Part shown: positions 16,808 through 25,066 of the stretch, one piece after another | Layout of the letters: the number at the start of each line of letters is the position of its first letter | How positions within the stretch are numbered: the first letter of the stretch is position 1 | Source of the DNA: an uncultured Paenibacillaceae bacterium | Lineage (GTDB): Bacteria > Bacillota > Bacilli > Aneurinibacillales > Aneurinibacillaceae | Length of the DNA: 53,225 bases | Reading direction: 5' to 3' | Assembly: GCA_946478845.1 (NCBI GenBank) | Contig: CAMLDI010000020.1 | Span: 1-53,225 of the forward strand | Notes under the pieces: generated by a model | The model's input: only the letters and a program-made list of their open reading frames with translations | Databases searched by the model: none | What the model was told of the DNA's origin: nothing | Made by a program: the position numbers and the translations under genes

Positions 16808-16979
16808 TGAGATTGAACCAATCCCTGAACATGTCGTTCAATCATTTGATGAAATGGATGATGGGGATCTTTCGATCCCACCTCAATTTACTTGTGAAAA
16901 GTGTGGAGGAGAAATGTATCCAGAGTACTATGAAGGAGTACATGGGCAAATTTATCGTATTTCGGATATGAAGAAATAA
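16710..16979 (+). CDS. Zinc-ribbon accessory protein of the IS91-type element
   Basis: The 89-aa product starts inside the transposase gene (98-bp overlap, different frame) behind GAGGAAGAG. It has a lysine-rich N-terminus (MKNTKKKKKQKQ), then two cysteine pairs, CLAC and CEKC, that look like a zinc ribbon (about residues 29-66). A hairpin terminator follows immediately. The tight overlap with the transposase implies it belongs to the same element; it may help bind DNA ends, but no function is established from the sequence. Confidence 0.65.
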   Translation: MKNTKKKKKQKQISTSRYLRDKQVINYICLACDEIEPIPEHVVQSFDEMDDGDLSIPPQFTCEKCGGEMYPEYYEGVHGQIYRISDMKK

Positions 16980-16984
16980 AAAGG

Positions 16985-17001
16985 ACCGGGCTATGCCCGG
17001 T
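16985..17001 (+). terminator. Hairpin at the right end of the IS91-type element
   Basis: An ACCGGGC/GCCCGGT stem with a TAT loop is followed by TTTTT. It acts as a terminator and may also be the terIS-like end of the element. Confidence 0.7.
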
Positions 17002-17400
17002 TTTTCTTATGCTCGTAAGTTGGTGCAAAAGTACAAAGCGGTATTGGATAGTAAACTGACGGCATCACAACGTCAGCTGCTTGATGCCATTGTAAAAGAT
17101 GCTGTTATCTATGTAGGTAAACAGTGGGAGGAAGTGAATGGACAGGAGAAGTTTTCCTTGGCTGTTGCTCATGTATTGGATAGCGCGAATCACTATGGTT
17201 TGAATCTATCTGTGCAAGATGTCCAGGCGGCGATTGAAGCGGCTTATCAGAGGTCGAAAGTAGATAACAATACTACAGAACCAAATGTAAATGTATCCGT
17301 TACTTTAGATGGCCAGGGAATTGCACAGGCTATAATTCCTACAATTAATAGTGACCAGGTTGTGCAGGCTATTGCCGGGCCGGTGGTGCAAATAAAGTAA
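16993..17400 (+). pseudogene. Phage LL-H-type holin-like gene, 3' fragment
   Basis: The reading frame, about 130 codons, resembles the C-terminal region of Holin_LLH proteins: KLVQKYKAVLDSKLTASQRQ, then GQEKFSLAVAHVLD and LSVQDVQAAIEAAY. The N-terminal transmembrane segment expected for a holin is missing, and the frame runs straight out of the IS91-element hairpin (stop at 16969). The only in-frame ATG lies in the hairpin itself. The C-terminal part (VNVSVTLDGQGIAQAIIPTI) is not typical of holins. Identification is tentative, but it does look like a truncated phage or element gene. Confidence 0.45.
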
Positions 17401-17895
17401 ATGTAGGTTTTTAAAAATGTTTGATTAGAAGTATCTCCCAAACATTTGATTCTCCGTTATTAAAAGGCCTATTTGTGGCATATGAAAAGCACCTCCTTAA
17501 ATTGATACGTCTATCGTACCAGGAGGTGCTGCTCTTTTTATAGAAGGACGTTATTTTATTGAACAAAAGAATAGATTCTTCCCAAAAAAGGGTTACAGCG
17601 TTGCCTAGTAAATTTTCTACTAAATAAACATAAACCTCTACCAGGTAAAAATACCATAAAATTCTATAAATACAATGTTAATCAAGTTAATTGTTTTGTA
17701 ACATTTTACATTAAATACTAGTTTTAATTGGTTATTTTTAGACTTATTCTATAACTACATCCGGATGAAAATTATAAAGTATTTCTAGAAATAAATATTT
17801 TTCACTTTTTTGGTATGATTTATGAATTAGTCCCTGATTTACTCTTTTTTTTTATGTAAATATTATTTTTTTAAAAAATAATTGGGGGTTACATA
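17401..17895. other. AT-rich intergenic stretch with two hairpins
   Basis: No gene was found. There is a 9-bp stem (17415-17423/17439-17447) and a 10-bp stem AGCACCTCCT/AGGAGGTGCT (17488-17497/17521-17530). The rest is very AT-rich. The ribosome site (GGGGG) for the next gene is at its right end. Confidence 0.5.
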
Positions 17896-18876
17896 ATGCA
17901 GATTAAAAGTTTTGTGAAAAAATTGGGGGTTATTACTGCTACTGTAGCGATGGCTTCTTCTTTTAGTCTTTTTAATGTAGAAAAGGCGAATGCTGATACA
18001 TCATGGTAGGCTGGGTCATGGTCAGGTTATTATAATAGTCTAAGTCTTTTTCCGAGTGTAACAGGAGATACTTTATATGGTTATAATAACGGATGTAATT
18101 ATGGTAATTTTTCCCATGTCGGTATGTGTTTTGAAGGATCTGAGTATTCTAATGGCCAATGGGATGGTTTATGTATAGAAGCAACAAACGTTGGTACTCC
18201 TGCGGGAGGACAATGTGTTTATAATAATCATTGGCAATCTCATTTTAAAAAATACGATGCAGCTTCACTAGATGGTGTTAATTATAATATTGCTACGTGG
18301 GGTTACAGTGGATATAATGTTGTGCAAAAAGCAAATAGTTATGCTGGTGCATATAGTGTGAGTACAACTTTTACTAATAATAGCTATTGGTATTGTTCTA
18401 AATTGGTTTCACGTGCCTTTTGGGATCTCTATGGTTATAGTTTAGGTTGGTCTGCTGATAGTTTGTTAATAACTCCTGAGGACATTTGGTACGATCCTTT
18501 AATAGTACAAAGAGCATATTCTACTTCAGCAGGATATGATGGGTATGGTGTATGGTCATCAAGATCAAGTGCAAATTTAAAATCTTCTGACACAACTTTA
18601 TCTCAATCTTCTTTAACGGATTCTAAAAACCTTTCAACATTTACTTACAATGGAGTAATTGTTGAATCCGCTGAAAGTTTAGATGAAAAAGCTATAAATA
18701 ATGCTAAAAAAAGAATCGATGCAGAAATAGCAGAAGGGAAAAAACCTTCAAAAATTACTATTGAAAATACTAAACCAGGATTAAATGAATATCTTAAAAA
18801 ATCAATAAGTAGTGGGAAATTAACAGAACAAGATGTACAAGAAAAATGGAATGTAAATGTTGCAGATTTAAATTAA
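17896..18876 (+). CDS. Secreted NlpC/P60-like (YiiX-type) cysteine hydrolase with an in-frame amber codon
   Basis: The frame is open from ATG 17896 to 18876 except for one TAG at 18007-18009. The N-terminus is a signal peptide (MQIKSFVKKLGVITATVAMA, cleavage likely after AKANA-like NVEKANA). The mature part has a permuted papain-like arrangement: His in GNFSHVGMCFEG (about residue 74), then Cys in NNSYWYCSKLVSRAFWDLYG (about residue 167), as in YiiX/YaeF-type amidases. The amber lies just after the signal peptide (ADTSW-stop-AGSWSG). Possible explanations are suppression, a recent pseudogene or a read error. It precedes a lipoprotein gene on the island. Confidence 0.6.
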
Positions 18877-18890
18877 ATTACTTTTAAAAC

Positions 18891-18925
18891 AAATTAAGAG
18901 GAAATATAATGTTTCCTCTTAATTT
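18891..18925 (+). terminator. Terminator between the hydrolase and lipoprotein genes
   Basis: A perfect 14-bp stem (18891-18904/18912-18925) is followed by T-rich sequence. It overlaps any start before 18926, which supports ATG 18969 for the next gene. Confidence 0.8.
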
Positions 18926-18968
18926 TTCCTTATTATTATATAAAATAAAAACATTCATGAGGATTTTT

Positions 18969-20006
18969 ATGACAAAAAAACCGTTAATGATACCAGTGTT
19001 TTTTGTAATTATATTATTATCTGTTTCTCTTGTTGGTTGTTCATTTCCTAAGGCAAGTAATAATAAAATACCTTCAAATAGTATAGTTTATGCAAATTAC
19101 TCTGATGGTAAATATTCCTTATCTTTTTTAAAACGTGATTCATTTGAATTGATTGATAAAATAGAATTAATAAAAGGATGGGGAGAGAAATTTTTCAAGG
19201 ACGATAAGGGTCAACTTTGGTTCCCAATAATGAATAAAAATGACATGACTACTGCAGAGAATAAAGTAGTTATTGTTGATCCTGTTACTACTAAAATAAG
19301 AAAAGTGACTGTTGGTTTTACTCCTAGAGATATATTTTTTATAAATGATTATGCTTACGTTGTATGCCAAGAAGATGGGGAAAATCCATCAATTTATCGT
19401 ATTGACTCAAATTTTAAGGTTTCAAAATGGAAAACAATTGAACATGGCGGACTTTTATCTGGTATTCAGTCAGATGGACAGAATATTTTTTGGACCAGTC
19501 TAAGAACCCATTCTAACCCGAATTTAAATTATCCACTGATTGTAAAAGTTCCTATAAATGGACCTGTAGAAATGAAGAAGTTATCAGAAAAACGTATTGG
19601 TTTTAATAATCTTCTATATTTAAATAACAAACTTTATTTAGGTTTAGAAAATGAAAAAGGAACTTTTGTAGAATTTGATGCAAAAACATTAAAACCTTTA
19701 AGATATTTTCCTTATCATGATATGGTAGGAGATATAGTTGCGATTGGGGAACAACAAATAGCTATTACAAATTTTTCAAAAGTGATGTCTAAAGGATCAA
19801 CTATTACAATCATAAATTTAAAAGATGGAAAAATTTTAAAAAGTTTTAATGTGAAAAATCTAGCTGAACGTCTTTCGTATGTAGATGGCTCTTTATTTGT
19901 TGGTGATAATTATAATATGAAACTTCAAAAATTTAATTTGAATGGAGAGTCTTTAAATATTTTTGAAATTCCTACCCAAACAACAAATATTTTTTCGATG
20001 GAATAA
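18969..20006 (+). CDS. Lipoprotein with beta-propeller-like sequence
   Basis: The 345-aa product begins MTKKPLMIPVFFVI and has a lipobox LVGC at about residues 22-25, so it should be anchored on the outer face of the membrane. The mature part has repeating motifs (SIVYANYSDGKYSLSFL; KVVIVDPVTTKIRKVTVG; YVVCQEDGENPSIYRID; TIINLKDGKILKSF) reminiscent of YncE/WD-type propeller strands. ATG 18969 is set by an ATGAGGAT ribosome site and by the terminator just upstream. Its function is unknown; it sits beside the secreted cysteine hydrolase on the island. Confidence 0.75.
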   Translation: MTKKPLMIPVFFVIILLSVSLVGCSFPKASNNKIPSNSIVYANYSDGKYSLSFLKRDSFELIDKIELIKGWGEKFFKDDKGQLWFPIMNKNDMTTAENKVVIVDPVTTKIRKVTVGFTPRDIFFINDYAYVVCQEDGENPSIYRIDSNFKVSKWKTIEHGGLLSGIQSDGQNIFWTSLRTHSNPNLNYPLIVKVPINGPVEMKKLSEKRIGFNNLLYLNNKLYLGLENEKGTFVEFDAKTLKPLRYFPYHDMVGDIVAIGEQQIAITNFSKVMSKGSTITIINLKDGKILKSFNVKNLAERLSYVDGSLFVGDNYNMKLQKFNLNGESLNIFEIPTQTTNIFSME

Positions 20007-20051
20007 TTTAACCATATGGATTTTTTGTATCAATATCCATATGGTTAAATT
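20005..20051. terminator. Terminator after the lipoprotein gene
   Basis: A 17-bp perfect inverted repeat (20005-20021/20035-20051) overlaps the stop codon, with T-rich sequence in the loop and downstream. Confidence 0.75.
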
Positions 20052-20238
20052 AGATTTTCTGAAGAATCTTGGTTACTTTAAAGCCTCAGTTGAAGTAGAT
20101 TTTTTAAAACATCCCAGGTGCCAGATTCGTTTTTCATTCATAAAACGTAGAAATACTATTTATATATAAAAGATGAAACTTTTTCAGTTTAGTAATAGTG
20201 GTATTAGGTCAATAGAGTAGACACAAAAAATAGAGATT

Positions 20239-21066
20239 TTAGGCTGTTTTTTTAATGGATTTATAGTACATACGTTCGTATTTAAGGGGTGTGTGATACC
20301 CTATTGAAGAATGAATTCTTTTCCGATTATAAAAAAACTCAATATATTCATAAATTCGTTTAATAGCTTCCTCACGAGTCTTAAATTTCTCTAAAAAAAT
20401 TAATTCTTTCTTGATAATGCTATGAAAAGATTCGATACAAGCATTGTCATAACAGTTACCCTTTCGGCTCATGCTACCGATCATTCGATACTCTTTTAGG
20501 CGTTCCTGGTATTCTTTAGAAGCATATTGGCTCCCTCGATCGGAGTGGTGAAGAACGGATTCTTTCGGTTGTTTTTGCTCATAGGCACGGTCCAAGGCCT
20601 TGAGAACTAAGGCTTTTGTCATTTGCTTATCCGCATACCATCCAACAATTTCTTGTTGATAGAGATCCATGATACTCGCAAGGTAAAGCCATCCTTCATC
20701 TGTTGGAACGTAAGTAATATCAGCCACCCACACCTTGTTTGGAGCTTCCACCTTAAATTCTTGATTGAGTTTGTTTTCATGCACTGGCAAGGAATGATTG
20801 GAATTCGTGGTCGCTTTATATTTCTTTACTGTCCGGGATCGAAGATCTAGTTCTTGCATAATCCGAGCTACCGTCCTCTGGGAAACCTTTTCTCCCTCGG
20901 AACGCAAGACTTCTGTAATTTTGGGGCTGCCATAGAGCCTCCGGGATTCTATAAAGATTTGTTTAATTCTCTTAGCTAGCTGCTCTTTACGAATCTTCCG
21001 GTCACTTTTTGGACGGGTAAGCCAGTTATAATAACCGCTTCTAGATACTTCAAACACCTCACACAT
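20239..21066 (-). CDS. IS3-family OrfB, DDE integrase/transposase
   Basis: OrfB supplies the catalytic domain. The HTH_21-like N-terminus (SRSGYYNWLTRP) is followed by the DDE triad: WVADITYVPTDEGWLYLASIMD, then HHSDRGSQYAS, then NACIESFHSIIKKE. The length of 275 aa from the first ATG is normal. The frame continues open upstream of 21066 into orfA and should be reached by -1 frameshifting at the A6G run (21153-21147), producing an OrfAB fusion transposase. No damaging stop was found, so the element may still be active. Confidence 0.93.
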   Translation of the reverse strand: MCEVFEVSRSGYYNWLTRPKSDRKIRKEQLAKRIKQIFIESRRLYGSPKITEVLRSEGEKVSQRTVARIMQELDLRSRTVKKYKATTNSNHSLPVHENKLNQEFKVEAPNKVWVADITYVPTDEGWLYLASIMDLYQQEIVGWYADKQMTKALVLKALDRAYEQKQPKESVLHHSDRGSQYASKEYQERLKEYRMIGSMSRKGNCYDNACIESFHSIIKKELIFLEKFKTREEAIKRIYEYIEFFYNRKRIHSSIGYHTPLKYERMYYKSIKKTA

Positions 21067-21113
21067 CTTCTCGACTCGGAAATCGAAGCGGTGTTCATAA
21101 ATGAATGAATACT

Positions 21114-21419
21114 TTACTTCCGGTCTTTCGCGAAGATGTGCATCGCCTTTTTTAAGATGGCGTTCTCCTCTTGTAAATCGCGAATTTGTTTTTGTAATTC
21201 CCGAATATCTCGCTCATCTAAAGGCTCGGTTCCTACCATCTGTAAATCTTCACCTTTTGTTTTCTTATACTGTTTCACCCAACCATGTAGGGTATTAGGG
21301 GAAATATCTAATTCCCTAGCAACCTGTGCCACTGACTTTCTTTCTTCCAAAATATATTCTACTGTTTGACGTTTGTATTCCGAATCATAATTACGATGCT
21401 TTTTCATGATAATAGCCAC
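21114..21419 (-). CDS. IS3-family OrfA, HTH protein
   Basis: The 101-aa OrfA has the transposase_8 helix-turn-helix (RNYDSEYKRQTVEYIL and SVAQVARELDISPNTLHGWVKQY), then a leucine-zipper-like coiled coil (IRELQKQIRDLQEENAILKKAM). Near its end is the slippery AAAAAAG run, from which a -1 shift enters the orfB frame; the shifted reading continues RERPEVKYSFIYEHRF into OrfB. The ATG used is 21419, though MKKHRNYD a few codons later may be the true start. Confidence 0.9.
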   Translation of the reverse strand: MAIIMKKHRNYDSEYKRQTVEYILEERKSVAQVARELDISPNTLHGWVKQYKKTKGEDLQMVGTEPLDERDIRELQKQIRDLQEENAILKKAMHIFAKDRK

Positions 21420-21635
21420 CTCAATTTTAAGATCATTATTATTATAAAGGATAGAATAGGTAGGAAAAAGTCGGCGGCCGCCTACGGCTTCCCCTAGTTC
21501 GCCTTCCCTTTGGTCAGGCTCACATACGGGGCTACATCTTCTTCCACCATATCTGAGACTAAAGGGAAACTACTATCTATTTATGATCTCTAAATCTGTG
21601 TCTACTATTTAGACTACCATCAGATTGAATTTTAT

Positions 21636-23735
21636 GTGGCCACCACAGAACTATGGTCCATGAAATTTAAATCTGTCCTGGAAGAGAGAATGAAGGTCCA
21701 AGTTGAAGAAGTTCCAGTGAATGAAGTACATATTCCCCGGGATGATACTATTATTTACGAATTAAAGTACAATCGTCACGATATTTACTCCCTCAAAACA
21801 GATGCCACAGAGCAAACTTCCCCCATCGGTTCTATCCTGACTTCCATTCACGACATAGAAGAAGGGGATATGGCTCGGATTTCCGTTATATCAGAAACAG
21901 TAAGTCGTAAGAAATGGTGCCAGATGTCATCCTATGCTCATGACAAATTAAAGAAAGGGGTTATCCTAAAAAGATCCAGGATTAATCCTAATGATATTGT
22001 TCAATACCTTCAAAGTGGTGTTATTTCCCTTTTCAATGAAATTTCTTCTATATTAAGTGATACTCTACATGCCCTTGAAAAAACGTTCTTCTCCCAGGCA
22101 GAAAAAAAGCAAAACAAGATGCAAATTCAAAATATATCACATGATGAAATCCATCTTTCCCAGCGATCCAGAGACAAAAGATATTCTCCTGTGTGGAAAA
22201 CACGAATAAGGGTGGCTATCCACTCCCGTAATGATTTGCGCCGGGACTTAATCGCAAATTCCCTTTGTAGTGCTTATTCGGAGATTGGCGAGGATAACGA
22301 TTTGATTAGACTTAAAGTGCGCATTAAATCAAGGGTAAATGCTGTTATAAAGGAACTAAATACTTACCAACTTAGCAATTTCACCAGATCAGATGGAGAT
22401 ACAAATATACTTTCCTGTGACGAATTGGCAAAGGTTTCCCTGCAGATGCCTACATCAGAAATTCAAAGGAAATATGAAGAGGAATTGTGTGTAAATAAGT
22501 CTATTGAAACCGCTGTTCCTGCTGCGCTAAATAAAGGTAAGGGGATAAAAATAGGCCATGTTGAGATGAAAGGAGATATTAAAGATATCCACATCCCTGT
22601 GGATAATTATGATGAACTTTGCTTACCCCACATCGTTATCGGTGGAATGGGGAGCGGGAAAACGCGTGGGTTCGGAGCAAACTGGATGGTTCAATCGGTG
22701 TTGAATGGATTCGGTTCCCTTGCCGTAGATCCGGCCAAGGGAGAAATAGGGGACGAAGTTGAAGCGGCCATTCCCAATGATAAGGTTGTGCGGATCCAGT
22801 TGGGGGAGAAACCTTTTTCCCTGGACTTTTGCGAAGTGGCCCATTCACCCCGGGCGAAGAACCGCCTAGCTAACTCCATTATTTCCTTTTTCAATACGGC
22901 AACGGATGAAGCGGGGTCCCAGACGGCCAGGTATATTCGAGCTGCAGTAATGTCTATGCGAACAGGAAAACTTTCTGAAATTATGCGAATATTAGAGGAC
23001 GAGGAATATCTTTCCGATGTTATCCTCGATATGAAAGATAGCATACACAAGACCACATTGCAGAACTTTTCAAAAGAAAGTGATGCCAGAAAGCGGCAAA
23101 TAATAAATCCGATTTACAACCGGTTGGATACAATCCTGGGGGATGAATACCTGGCGGAGTGTTTAGAATCTGATTCTTCTATATATATGGTTCATCTAAT
23201 GAGTAAGAGAAAGGCCATAATCATCGATGTGCCAAAAGGAATATTGGGGCCTGAGGGAGTTGATATCATCGTTAATCTTCTCTCTGTAAAAATAGATTTG
23301 GCAATGACATTAAGGAAAGAAGAAAATCAGTTTCCCTTTTCCGTAATATATGATGAACCACATCAATTTCTTCGTTCGGTAAGCACCTGGAAGGCGGCGG
23401 CTGTAGAAAGTAGGAAATGGCGAGTTAAATATATTTGGATGTTCCATTCGTTTGAACAAATTCCCCGGGACTTGTCCGAAATCGTAAAGGCAGCTGGCCC
23501 ACATTATACACTTTACCCATCCTCGAAAAAGACATTCCAAGATCTTCGAGAGGAAATTAATCCGTTTACTATAGAAGAAGCTATGAGTTTGAAAAGATTT
23601 CATGCCATCAATGTGATTCGATCAGGGGGAGAGGTGGTAACTCCCTTTGTAGCAAAGATGGCAAGTCCTCCATCAACTTATAGTGTGCCAAAAGTGCGCC
23701 AACCCATCCAAACTCACACAATGTCACAAATATAA
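21636..23735 (+). CDS. Conjugation-type (TraG/HerA-like) ATPase, 5'-truncated by the IS
   Basis: The readable product is 699 aa. A P-loop ATPase occupies the C-terminal half: Walker A GGMGSGKTRG (about residue 336), Walker B SVIYDEPHQFL (about 567), and an arginine-rich segment KAAAVESRKWRVKYIWMFHS. This resembles ATPases that pump DNA in conjugative or plasmid elements. The frame is open upstream of GTG 21636 to 21594, inside the IS3 end, and DYHQIEFYVATTELWSMKF reads like natural protein. The real N-terminus has therefore probably been cut off. No other transfer gene remains on the island, so a working system is unlikely. Confidence 0.7.
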   Translation: MATTELWSMKFKSVLEERMKVQVEEVPVNEVHIPRDDTIIYELKYNRHDIYSLKTDATEQTSPIGSILTSIHDIEEGDMARISVISETVSRKKWCQMSSYAHDKLKKGVILKRSRINPNDIVQYLQSGVISLFNEISSILSDTLHALEKTFFSQAEKKQNKMQIQNISHDEIHLSQRSRDKRYSPVWKTRIRVAIHSRNDLRRDLIANSLCSAYSEIGEDNDLIRLKVRIKSRVNAVIKELNTYQLSNFTRSDGDTNILSCDELAKVSLQMPTSEIQRKYEEELCVNKSIETAVPAALNKGKGIKIGHVEMKGDIKDIHIPVDNYDELCLPHIVIGGMGSGKTRGFGANWMVQSVLNGFGSLAVDPAKGEIGDEVEAAIPNDKVVRIQLGEKPFSLDFCEVAHSPRAKNRLANSIISFFNTATDEAGSQTARYIRAAVMSMRTGKLSEIMRILEDEEYLSDVILDMKDSIHKTTLQNFSKESDARKRQIINPIYNRLDTILGDEYLAECLESDSSIYMVHLMSKRKAIIIDVPKGILGPEGVDIIVNLLSVKIDLAMTLRKEENQFPFSVIYDEPHQFLRSVSTWKAAAVESRKWRVKYIWMFHSFEQIPRDLSEIVKAAGPHYTLYPSSKKTFQDLREEINPFTIEEAMSLKRFHAINVIRSGGEVVTPFVAKMASPPSTYSVPKVRQPIQTHTMSQI

Positions 23736-23818
23736 AAACTTTAAAAAATACAGTAATATCAACATATTAAACAACTGATAAATTATCACAAAAACTCAAA
23801 AAACCATACGCGGTTTAA

Positions 23819-23838
23819 TAACATATAAACGCTCCCTT
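23819..23838. repeat. Right copy of 20-bp direct repeat flanking the island
   Basis: This is identical to 15366-15385. On the minus strand it forms an orphan ribosome site plus ATG that now opens only a 12-codon frame. It lies just downstream (minus sense) of the terminator of the Pro/Tyr-rich gene, where the M50 promoter region would be expected. Confidence 0.75.
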
Positions 23839-23872
23839 CCCTATTATTTTACCAAATTCAAGACAAAAAGAA

Positions 23873-23910
23873 CTCCTCTTCTTTTCCTGATGGGGAAAAT
23901 GGAAGAGGAG
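23873..23910 (-). terminator. Terminator of the Pro/Tyr-rich gene
   Basis: A CTCCTCTTC/GAAGAGGAG stem with an extra TTTTCC/GGAAAA pairing and a 2-nt bulge is followed on the minus strand by a T-rich exit. Confidence 0.7.
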
Positions 23911-23919
23911 ATGGAGGGT

Positions 23920-24273
23920 TCATTGTTTATATGGATAGGGTGGATAAGGGGGAGGATAGGGTGGCTTGTAGGGATATGGTGCAGGATATGGAGGGTAATA
24001 GGGTGGATATGGATAAGGATAAGGATAAGGGGGGCGAGGACGACCTACTGCTAATCCTGCAAGGAAAAACAGGGGAAGGGTAATTAAGGCCAAAGGAGAC
24101 CGTTCGTCACTTTCCCATTCCCCTTGAACCTCACTAGAGGGGACCGCCAGGGTAAAATACTCGGGGTTTACATCCACAATGTATCCGTCATACTCTACCC
24201 CATTGGTAAGTGAAACATTAACAAATTGATTCAGATGTTTATTGCATAAGGAGTATTTTTTACGATAGTTCAC
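23920..24273 (-). CDS. Sm-like small protein with Pro/Tyr-rich tail (probable spore-associated)
   Basis: The product of about 117 aa has an N-terminal Sm-like segment (LNQFVNVSLTNGVEYDGYIVDVNPEYFTLAV) similar to DUF2642-type proteins. A hydrophobic stretch follows (SPLALITLPLFFLAGLAVG), then a tail made almost only of Pro and Tyr (PYPYPYPYPPYYPPYP). Such tails occur in coat-associated and adhesive proteins. GTG 24273 is the likely start: AGGAGGTG is 6 nt upstream and overlaps an earlier ATG. Two other Sm-like genes follow. Spore localisation is inferred, not shown. Confidence 0.65.
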   Translation of the reverse strand: MNYRKKYSLCNKHLNQFVNVSLTNGVEYDGYIVDVNPEYFTLAVPSSEVQGEWESDERSPLALITLPLFFLAGLAVGRPRPPYPYPYPYPPYYPPYPAPYPYKPPYPPPYPPYPYKQ

Positions 24274-24447
24274 AAACATCACCTCCTGACAGTAATCAGT
24301 ATATGACGTTTGTCTTGTTTTGCCTGTTTGTTTGTCATGGATTGAAAAATGGGCGAAAAATAGGTGGTTTTCGTGTGTTATTAACCTAACCATGTCCTCT
24401 TTTACTTTCATATTTATAAATGAGATAGAAAGAAGGGGGGAGAGAGA

Positions 24448-24630
24448 ATGGAATTTATAAAAGAGCTTCTTGAGAATCGTTCCAGGGTGTTATTAACAGC
24501 AACGATTGTTCTAACTACAGGTACAGTATTAACGGGTGTGGTAGCATTTGTAAATGATCATGCAGTAGGAATTGCCATAGGCAGTACAATTCGTGTCATC
24601 CCCTTAAATCAAATAGTTCAAGTATTTTAG
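24448..24630 (+). CDS. Small Sm-like protein (60 aa)
   Basis: The product is one short beta-rich domain: SRVLLTATIVLTTGTVLTGV, then VAFVNDHAVGIAIGSTIRVIPLNQIVQVF. The pattern (strand, turn with G, strand, VGI, IPLNQIVQV) fits the Sm fold seen in DUF2642-type Bacillus spore proteins. A GGGGGGAG ribosome site precedes the ATG. A hairpin terminator follows, and a second Sm-like gene converges on it from the other strand. Confidence 0.6.
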   Translation: MEFIKELLENRSRVLLTATIVLTTGTVLTGVVAFVNDHAVGIAIGSTIRVIPLNQIVQVF

Positions 24631-24632
24631 TG

Positions 24633-24659
24633 GAGTGGCAGCACCACTCTTATTTTTTT
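24633..24659. terminator. Shared terminator of two convergent Sm-like genes
   Basis: A GAGTGG/CCACTC stem (24633-24638/24644-24649) is followed by a long T-run that overlaps the last codons of the minus-strand gene. Confidence 0.7.
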
Positions 24660-24925
24660 TTCCTTCTACGTCGCCTTTTTCCTGGTTTTTTAGGGTTTAA
24701 ACCAGATAATTGGGGTTGGGTGATTTCATTTTCAGGAGGTTGAGGGCCTACGGCGATAATGAAATCCAATCGAATATCTAAGGCCCCGTATGGTTGAGTA
24801 GAAAAAGTAAGGAAGTCTTGTTCTACTTTTGCAATGGTTCCTTTTAACTCTTTTCCATTGCTTAATAAAAGAATGACAGGGATGAGAATTTTTTCATAAT
24901 ACCGCAAACGCTCCACTAATTTCAT
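24650..24925 (-). CDS. Small Sm-like protein with basic tail
   Basis: The 91-aa product has an Sm-like core (ILIPVILLLSNGKELKGTIA, then KVEQDFLTFSTQPYGALDIR and LDFIIAVGP) and a strongly basic C-terminus (KKPGKRRRRRKKK) that could bind nucleic acid or polyanions. A GGGGCGG ribosome site precedes the ATG. It converges on the 60-aa Sm-like gene, sharing its terminator. The three genes within 1 kb look like diverged members of one family. Confidence 0.6.
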   Translation of the reverse strand: MKLVERLRYYEKILIPVILLLSNGKELKGTIAKVEQDFLTFSTQPYGALDIRLDFIIAVGPQPPENEITQPQLSGLNPKKPGKRRRRRKKK

Positions 24926-25066
24926 GGATTTCCGCCCCTTTTAAAGGCCTTCATTACCCATTGATATGTATATATTGAGACAGAGGACCGCCTATTTTTC
25001 ATTATTCTCAAATGCTGTTTGCCGCTATAATGGGGAAAAGGGTGTTTTGAGAGAGGATCAAATACA

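Larger units (their letters stand above)
15440..17001 (+). mobile_element. IS91-type insertion element
   Basis: The element contains the Y2 transposase, the overlapping zinc-ribbon gene, and a right-end hairpin at 16985-17001 that resembles the terminal stem of IS91-type elements. Such elements lack inverted-repeat ends and make no target duplication, so the boundaries given are approximate. Directly to the right lies a gene fragment that starts without its 5' part, as expected beside an insertion or a one-ended transposition. Confidence 0.6.
20216..21606 (-). mobile_element. IS3-family insertion sequence
   Basis: The element carries orfA and orfB on the minus strand. Terminal inverted repeats are visible: AGTAGACACA at 20216-20225 and TGTGTCTACT at 21597-21606, extended imperfectly inward by AGAGAT. 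At about 1.39 kb it has a normal IS3-family size. No clear short target duplication is seen. It has inserted into, or replaced the 5' part of, the ATPase gene to its right. Confidence 0.85.

Noticed and set aside
21440..21600. GC-rich patch inside the IS3 element as a possible inserted gene
   Set aside because: No open frame or motif; it lies between orfA and the right inverted repeat and is best read as part of the IS end.
23940..24035. Simple repeat of GGATAAGG-type units that could be taken for a CRISPR or VNTR
   Set aside because: It encodes the Pro/Tyr-rich tail of a protein on the minus strand; codon periodicity explains the repeat.
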